A stretch of 5,216 nucleotides of DNA from Bacteroidales bacterium (lineage in GTDB: Bacteria; Bacteroidota; Bacteroidia; Bacteroidales; Muribaculaceae). The notes beneath the pieces are model-generated. The model ran no database searches and was not told the origin of the DNA. It saw nothing but the letters and a program-made list of their open reading frames with translations. The stretch is from positions 3,180-8,395 of the forward strand of contig WFMC01000035.1 in NCBI GenBank assembly GCA_009177205.1. The letters are read 5' to 3'. The translations under genes and the position numbers were made by a program. Positions 1 to 5,048 of this stretch are shown here, one piece after another. Position 1 is the first letter of the stretch; each line of letters opens with the position of its first letter.

Positions 1-95
1 TCAAATGGATAAGTAGTCAGGTTGGAGTCTTCCAATACAGAAGCTTTGACGAGTGTGTTTCCGCAATCCAATGCCAGGAATTTATCTTTTCTCAT
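1..95 (-). CDS. coaX: Probable type III pantothenate kinase, N-terminal fragment
   Basis: Only the first 31 codons are inside the window; the gene runs off the left edge. The peptide begins MRKDKFLALDCGNTLVKASV. The hydrophobic strand followed by D10-x-G-N-T14 and K17 is the phosphate-binding loop of the ASKHA kinase fold, and at the extreme N-terminus it is typical of CoaX, which phosphorylates pantothenate with ATP in the first step of CoA synthesis in the cytoplasm. The start codon at 95-93 overlaps the end of the upstream membrane-protein gene by 14 bases in another frame, so the two are probably translationally coupled. A start just before this conserved strand fits the family. Other ASKHA proteins (ROK or BadF types) share the loop, so the assignment rests on a short motif plus its N-terminal position. 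I see the motif directly; the enzyme identity is inferred. Confidence 0.7.
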   Translation of the reverse strand, partial: MRKDKFLALDCGNTLVKASVLEDSNLTTYPF

Positions 96-564
96 TCTCT
101 CTTGATTCTTTTTTTTGCCTGTAGGCAATCATCCAGGATGCAATGACCTGAATGAAAGCACCGGCGAGTGAAAACAGCACGGTATCTCTTACGATAGCCA
201 ACGGACCGACAAAGAGAGTGTTTCCGAACTTATTTTCATTATAAAACCAGAAGAAAGCACCTATGCAAAAAGCCATACCCGCCCAAAATTCCAATCTTCT
301 CAATCTGCGTAGCCGAAGGCTCTCCTTCGGGTCGCTGACATTCACCAGTCTGGCAAAAGTAAAAATCAACGCTCCTGCAGCATAAATCCATTTACCGATG
401 CTGAGCCAATCGAATTTTCCCACACTCCCGAAAGAGGCGAAGGGAGCAAACATAGCCGCTGCGACGAGTATCAAGCCAAAAGTGGCGATAGCTTCCATTT
501 TTTTCCTGCGATTCTCGATTTGAGACGCATTCGGAGCAGGTTTATTTTTATTTATTTTTGCCAT
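82..564 (-). CDS. Four-helix inner-membrane protein of unknown function
   Basis: This 160-residue protein has no motif I recognise. It opens with a basic, polar cytoplasmic segment (residues 1-24, many Lys, Asn and Arg). Four hydrophobic segments follow, at about residues 25-45, 54-74, 92-108 and 128-148. An arginine-rich loop lies between helices 2 and 3 (residues 80-92, alternating Leu and Arg), and a charged tail rich in Lys, Arg and Glu ends the protein. The basic N-terminus, loop and tail suggest both ends and the middle loop face the cytoplasm (positive-inside rule). The gene sits 33 bases after the FtsB/DivIC-like gene and overlaps coaX by 14 bases, so the three probably form one operon read from the promoter at 977-1007. 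The start ATG at 564-562 follows an AT-rich leader with a weak purine run. It could be a small accessory protein for division or envelope assembly, but that is only a guess from context. Confidence 0.85.
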   Translation of the reverse strand: MAKINKNKPAPNASQIENRRKKMEAIATFGLILVAAAMFAPFASFGSVGKFDWLSIGKWIYAAGALIFTFARLVNVSDPKESLRLRRLRRLEFWAGMAFCIGAFFWFYNENKFGNTLFVGPLAIVRDTVLFSLAGAFIQVIASWMIAYRQKKESRENEKR

Positions 565-597
565 GATTTCTTAACTTACAGATAATAAAATACTTTC

Positions 598-912
598 TTA
601 TTTACCCCCCTTAATCAGGAAGACATCCTCCGACGGGCGTTGCATGTGGAATTGTTCACGCGCCACTGCCTCTAAATCTGCATTACCTTTCTCTATCGCC
701 TCCCGACGCGCTCTATAATAAGCGGCAGAATCATTATTAAGTTTAATTTCTTTTTGCAACTCATTTATTTGATTCTGATATTCCACATTAAGTTTTACGC
801 TCGTTTCTTCGTTCAGAAAGAGCAGCAAAACCACGAGCGAACCGATGATAAGTACCGGCAAATGACTTCGGCGACGAACCCAAAAAGAGACTTTTTTAGC
901 AGTTTTTTTCAT
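598..912 (-). CDS. FtsB/DivIC-family septum formation initiator protein
   Basis: The 104-residue protein has the standard layout of this family. A short basic cytoplasmic N-terminus (Lys/Arg-rich to residue 16) is followed by one membrane helix (about 17-33) and a heptad-like coiled coil (about 37-79, including NQINELQKEIKLNN). The conserved C-terminal block is at 81-100 (EAVAREQFHMQRPSEDVFLI). FtsB/DivIC proteins are bitopic division proteins that join FtsL and FtsQ/DivIB in the periplasm and help switch on septal peptidoglycan synthesis. The length matches the family (about 90-120). The start at 912-910 is preceded by AAGGA about three bases upstream, better than most sites in this window, and by a strong promoter. 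It is the first gene of a likely operon with the membrane protein and coaX. The family call is firm; whether it should be named divIC or ftsB in this lineage cannot be settled from sequence alone. Confidence 0.9.
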   Translation of the reverse strand: MKKTAKKVSFWVRRRSHLPVLIIGSLVVLLLFLNEETSVKLNVEYQNQINELQKEIKLNNDSAAYYRARREAIEKGNADLEAVAREQFHMQRPSEDVFLIKGGK

Positions 913-976
913 CTATCCTTCTTATCCGTGCGCAAAATTCCCCACTTTTACTTAGTGGCAACCGAAACGGATTCTA

Positions 977-1007
977 CAAAATTAATCATTATCCATCAAT
1001 CTACAAA
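977..1007 (-). promoter_or_regulatory. Bacteroidetes-type promoter for the divIC-like operon
   Basis: On the minus strand the -33 box TTTG (1007-1004) is followed by exactly 19 bases and then TAATTTTG (984-977), a perfect match to the -7 consensus TAnnTTTG used by the primary sigma factor of Bacteroidetes. Transcription should begin a few bases below 977, giving a leader of about 60 bases before the start codon at 912. That leader contains a small 5-bp hairpin (942-946 with 954-958, 7-base loop). Confidence 0.8.
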
Positions 1008-1043
1008 TATTTTTTAATCCCCTTTTTGATTAAGTGCGCCTTT

Positions 1044-1080
1044 GAGTATTGAGTATAGAGCCCGACAGACGAACAGACGG
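1044..1080. repeat. Two adjacent short tandem duplications
   Basis: GAGTATT at 1044-1050 is followed directly by GAGTATA at 1051-1057. ACAGACGA at 1065-1072 is followed directly by ACAGACGG at 1073-1080. Each is a two-copy imperfect tandem of 7 or 8 bases, in the spacer between the sigma factor terminator and the next promoter. Such copies commonly arise by replication slippage, and no function is apparent. Confidence 0.4.
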
Positions 1081-1095
1081 ATTTTCCCGGGGAGT

Positions 1096-1137
1096 AAAAA
1101 AATAGGGGTGCATCAAAATTTCTATTCTGACGCACCC
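1096..1137 (-). terminator. Strong intrinsic terminator of the sigma factor gene
   Basis: On the minus strand GGGTGCGTCAGAA (1137-1125) pairs with TTTTGATGCACCC (1118-1106). This makes a 13-bp stem with two G-U pairs, a 6-base loop (TAGAAA), and then CTA and a run of seven T (1102-1096). The plus strand has no T run after the stem, so it acts only in the minus direction. It lies about 100 bases past the sigma factor stop codon. Confidence 0.88.
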
Positions 1138-1186
1138 TCAAAAAGGGTTATAATACATTGATTATATATTAATAAGGCTATAATGC

Positions 1187-1223
1187 GGGCAAAGCCCTTG
1201 ATTCCATTTATGCCTCACGGCAT
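1187..1223 (-). other. Paired small hairpins in the sigma factor 3' UTR
   Basis: Just after the sigma factor stop, the minus-strand RNA can form ATGCC-GTGA-GGCAT (1223-1210; 5 bp, 4-base loop) and then GGGC-TTT-GCCC (1197-1187; 4 bp, 3-base loop), before the long terminator stem. Neither has a T run, so neither is a terminator. They make the roughly 100-base 3' UTR more structured than usual. They may simply be chance stems. Confidence 0.35.
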
Positions 1224-1240
1224 TCTTATATTCTGTAGTT

Positions 1241-1744
1241 TTAACGATAATCTTGCAGAAGAGTTTGAAGACGTTTGCGAGCGAAGAATATTCTGCTCTT
1301 AACAGTTCCCAACGGAAGAGACATTTTGTCAGCGATTTCGCTATATTTATATCCTGCGATATACATGCTGAACGGTACTCTGTATTCATCTGAGAAATCA
1401 TTGATTGCTGCTGAAATCTCTTGAGCGGCGAATGAACCTTCCGGAGTGCTGAGCCCGCTCTCTTGAGAGCAATTCAAATGATAGAGGTCTTCAGTGGTGT
1501 CGACAACTGTTGCGCAACGAACTTGGCGGCGATAATTGTTGATGAAGATATTTCTCATGATGGTGAAGACCCATCCTTTGAAATTAACGTTATCAACATA
1601 TTTTTCTTTATTGTCAAGAACCTTAAGAGTTGTGTCTTGCACGAGGTCTTGCGCTGCTTCACGGTTTGTAGTTAATTGATAGGCAAAATTTAAAAGGTTG
1701 CCTTGCAATCCGAGTAATCTCTGTTTAAAAGTGGAATCTGTCAT
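1241..1744 (-). CDS. ECF-family (sigma-70 family) RNA polymerase sigma factor
   Basis: The 167-residue protein has the two-domain ECF layout. Region 2 is at about residues 15-75, with NREAAQDLVQDTTLKVLDN for core binding and FKGWVFTIMRNIFINNYRR for -10 recognition and melting. A linker with a Thr-Pro-Glu-Gly stretch (100-103) leads to region 4 at about 107-165, with the helix-turn-helix GYKYSEIADKMSLPLGTVKS (131-150) that reads the -35 element. There is no region 1 or 3, as usual for ECF factors. It resembles the conserved single-domain-pair sigma factor found next to housekeeping genes in many Bacteroidales. No anti-sigma gene follows: the next feature is a structured 3' UTR and a strong terminator, so it appears to be transcribed alone. 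If controlled by an anti-sigma factor, that partner is encoded elsewhere; control by transcription or proteolysis is also possible. The start at 1744-1742 matches the usual N-terminus. Confidence 0.94.
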   Translation of the reverse strand: MTDSTFKQRLLGLQGNLLNFAYQLTTNREAAQDLVQDTTLKVLDNKEKYVDNVNFKGWVFTIMRNIFINNYRRQVRCATVVDTTEDLYHLNCSQESGLSTPEGSFAAQEISAAINDFSDEYRVPFSMYIAGYKYSEIADKMSLPLGTVKSRIFFARKRLQTLLQDYR

Positions 1745-1787
1745 AGCCTTGAAATTTTAAATTAGTTTTATTGTTTGTTTATCTATA

Positions 1788-1810
1788 TAACAAACCCGTT
1801 AAAAAAGTTA
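1788..1810 (-). promoter_or_regulatory. Candidate regulatory element upstream of the sigma factor gene
   Basis: Forty-three bases above the sigma factor start, the minus strand reads TAAC (1810-1807), a T run, TAAC (1801-1798), GGGTTT, then GTTA (1791-1788). This gives two direct copies of TAAC nine bases apart, with the second facing an inverted GTTA. The region lacks a good TTTG / TAnnTTTG pair at normal spacing, so the gene may use another sigma factor, possibly its own product, which would fit an AAC-type -35 element. This is inference from pattern only. Confidence 0.3.
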
Positions 1811-1932
1811 TCATGAAAATTTGATTTTTTTTACGATTTATTTTCAACTTTTTATTAACTCACTGGATTTCAGGTATAAAAATTTTACAATATAATTAAA
1901 TAATTAATATTCGCCCCGGCTATGTATAATTA

Positions 1933-1962
1933 AACCCCGGCATGTTTTTCAATGTCGGGGTT
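1933..1962 (-). terminator. Hairpin terminator downstream of trmD
   Basis: An 11-base inverted repeat starts six bases after the trmD stop codon. On the minus strand AACCCCGACAT (1962-1952) faces ATGCCGGGGTT (1943-1933) across an 8-base loop, with one A-C mismatch. The T tract that follows is poor (TTTAATTATAC). The plus-strand transcript of the same repeat would have a G-U pair instead of the mismatch, but no plus-strand gene enters it. It is most likely the end of the trmD transcript. Confidence 0.65.
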
Positions 1963-1967
1963 AAGCT

Positions 1968-2645
1968 TTATTTCTTAAGAAGGTCAGGGCGTAATTCCTG
2001 AGTCCGTTTCATCGCTTGATCATATCTCCACTCGGCTATCTTCGCATCATGCCCGCTAAGAAGGATATCCGGCACCTTCCACCCGTTATAATCGGCAGGA
2101 CGAGTATATACGGGGGGAGCCAGAAGATTATCCTGAAAAGAATCAGATAGTGCGGATTGCTCATCCCCTATCGCGCCCGGGATTAATCTGACAATTGCGT
2201 CAGTGATGCAAATAGCAGGCAATTCCCCTCCCGTCAATACATAATCCCCTATTGATATCTCCTTAGTGATAAAATGTTCACGGACTCTATAGTCTACACC
2301 TTTATAATGCCCGCAAAGAATTATTATATTATTTAATAATGAGAGTGAATTTGCCATCGGCTGGTCGAAAGTCTTTCCATCGGGAGTCATGAAGATAACT
2401 TCATCATAATCCCTCTCTTTTTTCAAAGCCGAGATACAGGCATCGATTGGCTGCACGCTCATCACCATTCCTGCCTCTCCACCGAAAGGATAATCATCCA
2501 CCTTTCTGTGTTTGTTTGTGGTGTAATCCCTCAGATTATGTACATATATCTCCACCAGACCCTTATCCTGCGCGCGTTTCAATATCGAGCAATTCAAGGG
2601 GGATTCAAACATTTCGGGCAATACTGTCAGAATATCTATTCTCAT
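1968..2645 (-). CDS. trmD: tRNA (guanine-37-N1)-methyltransferase TrmD
   Basis: TrmD transfers a methyl group from S-adenosylmethionine to N1 of G37 next to the anticodon, which prevents +1 frameshifting; it works as a cytoplasmic dimer with a trefoil-knot fold. The 225-residue protein shows the family motifs in order: N-terminal [27 protein letters not shown] (50-62); the knot segment [10 protein letters not shown] (111-120); [14 protein letters not shown] (131-144); the basic R153 and the catalytic-base aspartate in LSDSF (D168), which align with R154 and D169 of E. coli TrmD; and the tRNA-binding C-terminal part PPVYTRP...[15 protein letters not shown]. Residue 115 is Lys where E. coli has Glu116, a change I believe is normal in this phylum. 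Length is slightly below the E. coli protein (about 255) because the C-terminal tail is shorter. It is not beside rpsP, rimM or rplS as in many bacteria. No clear promoter of its own is visible. Confidence 0.97.
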   Translation of the reverse strand: MRIDILTVLPEMFESPLNCSILKRAQDKGLVEIYVHNLRDYTTNKHRKVDDYPFGGEAGMVMSVQPIDACISALKKERDYDEVIFMTPDGKTFDQPMANSLSLLNNIIILCGHYKGVDYRVREHFITKEISIGDYVLTGGELPAICITDAIVRLIPGAIGDEQSALSDSFQDNLLAPPVYTRPADYNGWKVPDILLSGHDAKIAEWRYDQAMKRTQELRPDLLKK

Positions 2646-2660
2646 TTTAAATGCAATAAA

Positions 2661-2685
2661 GGGGCGAACAGAAATCTGCCACCCC
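2661..2685 (-). terminator. Hairpin between the inositol-phosphate synthase gene and trmD
   Basis: On the minus strand GGGGTGG then CAGA (2685-2675) can pair with TCTG then TTCGCCCC (2672-2661). This gives about 10 bp with one bulge and G-U pairs, followed by a weak T stretch (TTTATTGCATTTT). It sits 24 bases past the synthase stop and 15 bases before the trmD start. On the plus strand the repeat is followed by six T (2686-2691) but pairs less well and has no gene to end. It may be a partial terminator or a processing site between the two genes. Confidence 0.55.
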
Positions 2686-2709
2686 TTTTTTATTAATTTA
2701 ATATTAAAA

Positions 2710-4035
2710 TCAATCTATTTCTTCGTCAGCCTCATAGCCGCCCATTTCGCGGATGGCATTCTTGAGCATAACATATTGCTGGAAGAGATGGTTTACAGGC
2801 ACTTCTTCTTCTGTATAGTCATGCATCGGGCTCTTGAGGAAGAAGCTCAGGAAGCGTTGTGTGCCATAACGTCCTGCGCGTGCTGCAAGGTCGCTGAGCA
2901 ATACAAGGTCAAGACAAAGGGGAGCTGCAAGGATTGAATCGCGACACAAGAAATTAATCTTAATCTGCATCGGATAGTTCATCCAGCCGAAGATATCAAT
3001 ATTATCCCAACCCTCTTTATTGTCGTTGCGCGGAGGATAATAATTGATGCGTACTTTATGGTAATATTGATTATCCTCATCGTTGCCGTGGCCGTACAAG
3101 TCGGGTTGATCTTCGGGAACGAGGATAGATTCCAAAGTGGAAAGTTTGGAGACCTCTTTAGTGCGGAAGTTGGCGGGTTCGTCGAGCACCAATCCGTCGC
3201 GGTTGCCGAGGATATTGGTGGAGAACCAGCCGTTCAAGCCGAGGCAGCGAGTTCCGATGATGGGAGCGAAACCTGATTTCACGAGGGTTTGACCTGTCTT
3301 GAAATCTTTACCCGCGATAGGCATCTTGGTTTCTTCAGCAAGTTGCCACATAGCCGGGATGTCTACAGTGGTATTGGGAGCGCCCATGATGAAGGGTGCA
3401 CCCTCTTTCAAGGCTGCGTATGCATAACACATTGAGGGAGCGATGTTTTCAACATCATTATCCTTCATAGCCTTTTCAAGGTCCTCAAGTTTATAATGTA
3501 CTTTCTCGTTGACGGGTACATAAACTTCTGTAGAAGCAGCCCAAAGAACCACTACGCGTTCAACGCCGGTCTCCTCTTTAAATTTGCGGATATCTTCGCG
3601 AATCTGCTCTACCATTTCCCAACGGGTCTTGGCATCTTTAACGTTATTACCTTCGAGACGTTTTGCATAGTTTTTATCAAATGCAGCCTTCAAAGGAACG
3701 ATTTTAATCAATTCTTCCTTAACGGGTTCGATATCTTTTTCTTTGAGTACCTCTGCATTAATTGCTGATTCGTAAGCATTTTCAGGATAAACATCCCACG
3801 CTGCAAATTCTATATCATTCAAATCTGCCAATGGAACGATATCTTTATATTTCAAATATTTTTTATCAGCACCGCGACCAACACGAATCTTATCATATTG
3901 AGTCATTGAACCTACCGGCTTTGCAAGACCTTTGCGAGCCATTAAAACACCGGTGATAAAAGTTGTACTAACAGCCCCGAGGCCTACAATCATGACACCT
4001 AATTTACCATTCGGTGCCTTTGCTTTTTCTGCCAT
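2710..4035 (-). CDS. ino1: Inositol-3-phosphate synthase (MIPS)
   Basis: This enzyme converts glucose 6-phosphate to 1L-myo-inositol 3-phosphate with bound NAD+, the committed step of inositol synthesis. The 441-residue protein carries a Rossmann motif near the N-terminus ([14 protein letters not shown], 17-30), the segment [14 protein letters not shown] (161-174) and the hallmark catalytic stretch [13 protein letters not shown] (242-254). It also has the NAD-contacting NILGNRDG (274-281) and the C-terminal catalytic segment [20 protein letters not shown] (358-377), which matches the EDS-LAxPL-xDL block of yeast Ino1. Length lies between the short actinobacterial/archaeal form (about 360) and the eukaryotic form (about 530). 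In gut Bacteroidetes MIPS feeds inositol phospholipid or sphingolipid synthesis; as I recall, in B. thetaiotaomicron it sits with phosphatidylinositol-phosphate genes. Here no lipid-inositol synthase is adjacent; the upstream neighbour is a HAD hydrolase and the downstream one is trmD. A good promoter lies at 4104-4134. Confidence 0.95.
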   Translation of the reverse strand: MAEKAKAPNGKLGVMIVGLGAVSTTFITGVLMARKGLAKPVGSMTQYDKIRVGRGADKKYLKYKDIVPLADLNDIEFAAWDVYPENAYESAINAEVLKEKDIEPVKEELIKIVPLKAAFDKNYAKRLEGNNVKDAKTRWEMVEQIREDIRKFKEETGVERVVVLWAASTEVYVPVNEKVHYKLEDLEKAMKDNDVENIAPSMCYAYAALKEGAPFIMGAPNTTVDIPAMWQLAEETKMPIAGKDFKTGQTLVKSGFAPIIGTRCLGLNGWFSTNILGNRDGLVLDEPANFRTKEVSKLSTLESILVPEDQPDLYGHGNDEDNQYYHKVRINYYPPRNDNKEGWDNIDIFGWMNYPMQIKINFLCRDSILAAPLCLDLVLLSDLAARAGRYGTQRFLSFFLKSPMHDYTEEEVPVNHLFQQYVMLKNAIREMGGYEADEEID

Positions 4036-4103
4036 AATTTCTGATTTGTTATCTCTTTTAATTTATATACATTGTAATGCTTCCCCTTGAGGGATTCAGC
4101 GCG

Positions 4104-4134
4104 TAAAATTATACCTAATTTCTCTATCCACAAA
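4104..4134 (-). promoter_or_regulatory. Bacteroidetes-type promoter for the inositol-phosphate synthase gene
   Basis: On the minus strand TTTG (4134-4131) is followed by exactly 19 bases and then TAATTTTA (4111-4104), which matches TAnnTTTG at all but the last base. This predicts a leader of about 63 bases before the start codon at 4035. The synthase gene is therefore likely to have its own transcription start and not depend on the HAD gene upstream. Confidence 0.7.
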
Positions 4135-4146
4135 AGAATTTGCCCT

Positions 4147-4250
4147 TTAATTTATGTTCTTAATTGTTAATTAAAGTTAATAATTACCCAAAACTGTTAA
4201 ATAGAATTAAAATTATGAGGGAAAATCCCACTTTTGTTAATTTGTGTTAA
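4147..4250. repeat. TTAA motifs in 10-base phase upstream of the ino1 promoter
   Basis: TTAA occurs at 4147, 4167, 4177, 4197, 4207, 4237 and 4247, all separated by multiples of ten bases. Five of these are GTTAA (starting 4166, 4176, 4196, 4236, 4246). Two further TTAA (4160, 4171) fall out of phase. The tract runs from just above the -33 box to the stop codon of the HAD gene. Helically phased AT steps can bend DNA or present sites on one face, but the region is AT-rich and the pattern could be chance. Confidence 0.4.
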
Positions 4251-4960
4251 TAAAGCAAATCGGGCAATTCCTCAATTCTTTTAATAATATACGGATATTT
4301 TATAGAATCTTCTGCATCAGTCCATCCCTTCCCTTTAATCCATACAGCCTGACATCCTGCTTTCAGAGCCGGCTCAATATCTTTCTTATAACTATCCCCT
4401 ATCACCACAACCTCCTCAGGATTCAATCCAAGAGCCTTGACACCTAACCTGAATATTTCAGGATCAGGTTTGCGGACACCCACAACGGCACTCTCCACTA
4501 TAGTTTGGAAATAGTCCAATATACCGTAAGCCTTCAAGACGCTATTGACATTGCCATAGAAATTACTGACCAGCACCAGCGGATACTTTCTATAAAGTTT
4601 ATTCAAAACAGGTTTGGCATTATTTACCCAGCCACGTGCAGCATCATCACAATAACCGGCTATTACATTCGCAGTCTCATTGATATCAAACGGGAGTGCA
4701 CCTTTGAGATTTTTAAGATACTCCAATTCAATGCGCATCTTCTTTTGCAGAAGAGTCAGGAAATCATCTTCGGGGAAAATATGTTTAACCTTCGCCAGTT
4801 CTCGCTCAGCATAAACGTAAGCATCTCTGAATGTCTCTTTATCCACATCTATTCCGGCTTTTTGCCAGGCACGCCAGATAACTTCGCTCCAATGTTCGCC
4901 ACCGGAATCGAGTGTGCCACCATAATCAAAGATAACACCTTTAATATTGAGTTTTTCCAT
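4247..4960 (-). CDS. HAD-superfamily hydrolase with DxG motif I
   Basis: A cytoplasmic haloacid-dehalogenase-fold hydrolase, most likely a phosphatase of unknown substrate. From the start chosen here it is 237 residues. Motif I is FDYGGTLD (11-18; nucleophile D12). A helical C1 cap spans about 20-105. Motif II is LVLVSNF (128-134; S132), motif III is the lysine in RKPDPEIF (K164), and motif IV is VVVIGDSYKKDIEPALKAG (D189 and D194). The position two after the nucleophile is Gly14 where most phosphatases have the acid/base Asp; some active family members such as E. coli YihX also have Gly there. The open frame continues to an ATG at 5029, but that extension would be encoded by the terminator hairpin of the upstream gene and reads as non-homologous hydrophobic sequence. 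The start is therefore at 4960 (or 4966, two codons earlier), directly before the conserved MEKLNIKGVIFDYGG segment. It lies upstream of ino1 on the same strand with a 211-base gap. Confidence 0.88.
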   Translation of the reverse strand: MEKLNIKGVIFDYGGTLDSGGEHWSEVIWRAWQKAGIDVDKETFRDAYVYAERELAKVKHIFPEDDFLTLLQKKMRIELEYLKNLKGALPFDINETANVIAGYCDDAARGWVNNAKPVLNKLYRKYPLVLVSNFYGNVNSVLKAYGILDYFQTIVESAVVGVRKPDPEIFRLGVKALGLNPEEVVVIGDSYKKDIEPALKAGCQAVWIKGKGWTDAEDSIKYPYIIKRIEELPDLLY

Positions 4961-4988
4961 AGTCATCAAAATAGATTTAAGTTCTTTT

Positions 4989-5030
4989 AAAAATATCAAT
5001 GTCCACCCGCACACAATGCAGATGGACATT
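4989..5030 (-). terminator. Intrinsic terminator of the tyrosine-kinase gene
   Basis: On the minus strand AATGTCCATCTGCA (5030-5017) pairs with TGCGGGTGGACATT (5011-4998), giving 14 bp including two G-U pairs and a 5-base loop. GATA and five T (4993-4989) follow. It begins 18 bases past the kinase stop codon and ends before the HAD start, so it marks the end of the polysaccharide transcript. The outer 8 bp are perfect on either strand. Confidence 0.82.
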
Positions 5031-5048
5031 TACATATAAGAATACTTC

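Larger units (their letters stand above)
913..1240. other. Intergenic region between divIC-like gene and sigma factor gene
   Basis: This 328-base stretch holds no convincing gene. From the right, it carries the 3' UTR of the sigma factor gene (1138-1240) with two small hairpins, then its terminator (1096-1137). A non-coding spacer with short tandem duplications (1044-1080) follows, then the divIC-like promoter (977-1007) and that gene's leader (913-976). Open frames that cross it, such as 754-1017 on the plus strand and 1162-1401 on the minus strand, lie over real genes in other frames and have no family features. Confidence 0.8.

Noticed and set aside
754..1017. 87-codon plus-strand open frame across the divIC-like gene and its promoter
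   Set aside because: Antisense to a recognised gene and to a consensus promoter; no domain or ribosome binding site.
1085..1091. CCCGGG palindrome near the sigma factor terminator
   Set aside because: A six-base palindrome alone is expected by chance and has no neighbouring symmetry.
1162..1401. 79-codon minus-strand open frame over the end of the sigma factor gene and its 3' UTR
   Set aside because: It lies in another frame over region 4 of a well-supported sigma factor and has no family features or separate promoter.
1914..1941. Direct repeat CCCCGGC at 1914-1920 and 1935-1941
   Set aside because: The second copy is an arm of the trmD terminator hairpin; the first is too short a match to call a repeat family or attachment site.
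2447..2696. Two plus-strand open frames opposite the start of trmD
   Set aside because: They overlap each other and the conserved N-terminal motifs of trmD on the other strand.
3058..3956. Three plus-strand open frames (64 to 90 codons) opposite ino1
   Set aside because: Shadows of a strongly conserved coding sequence, with no promoter or motif.
4218..4229. GGGA-TTT-TCCC as a terminator of the HAD gene
   Set aside because: The stem is only 4 bp with a 3-base loop and is not followed by a continuous T run.
4961..4975. TATTTTG just before the HAD start as a promoter -7 box
   Set aside because: It is one base short of TAnnTTTG, has no -33 box at the right distance, and lies almost on the start codon.
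4505..4990. 161-codon plus-strand open frame opposite the HAD gene
   Set aside because: It is fully antisense to a gene with all four HAD motifs, and its composition (many Ile and Phe) is what the reverse strand of such a gene gives.
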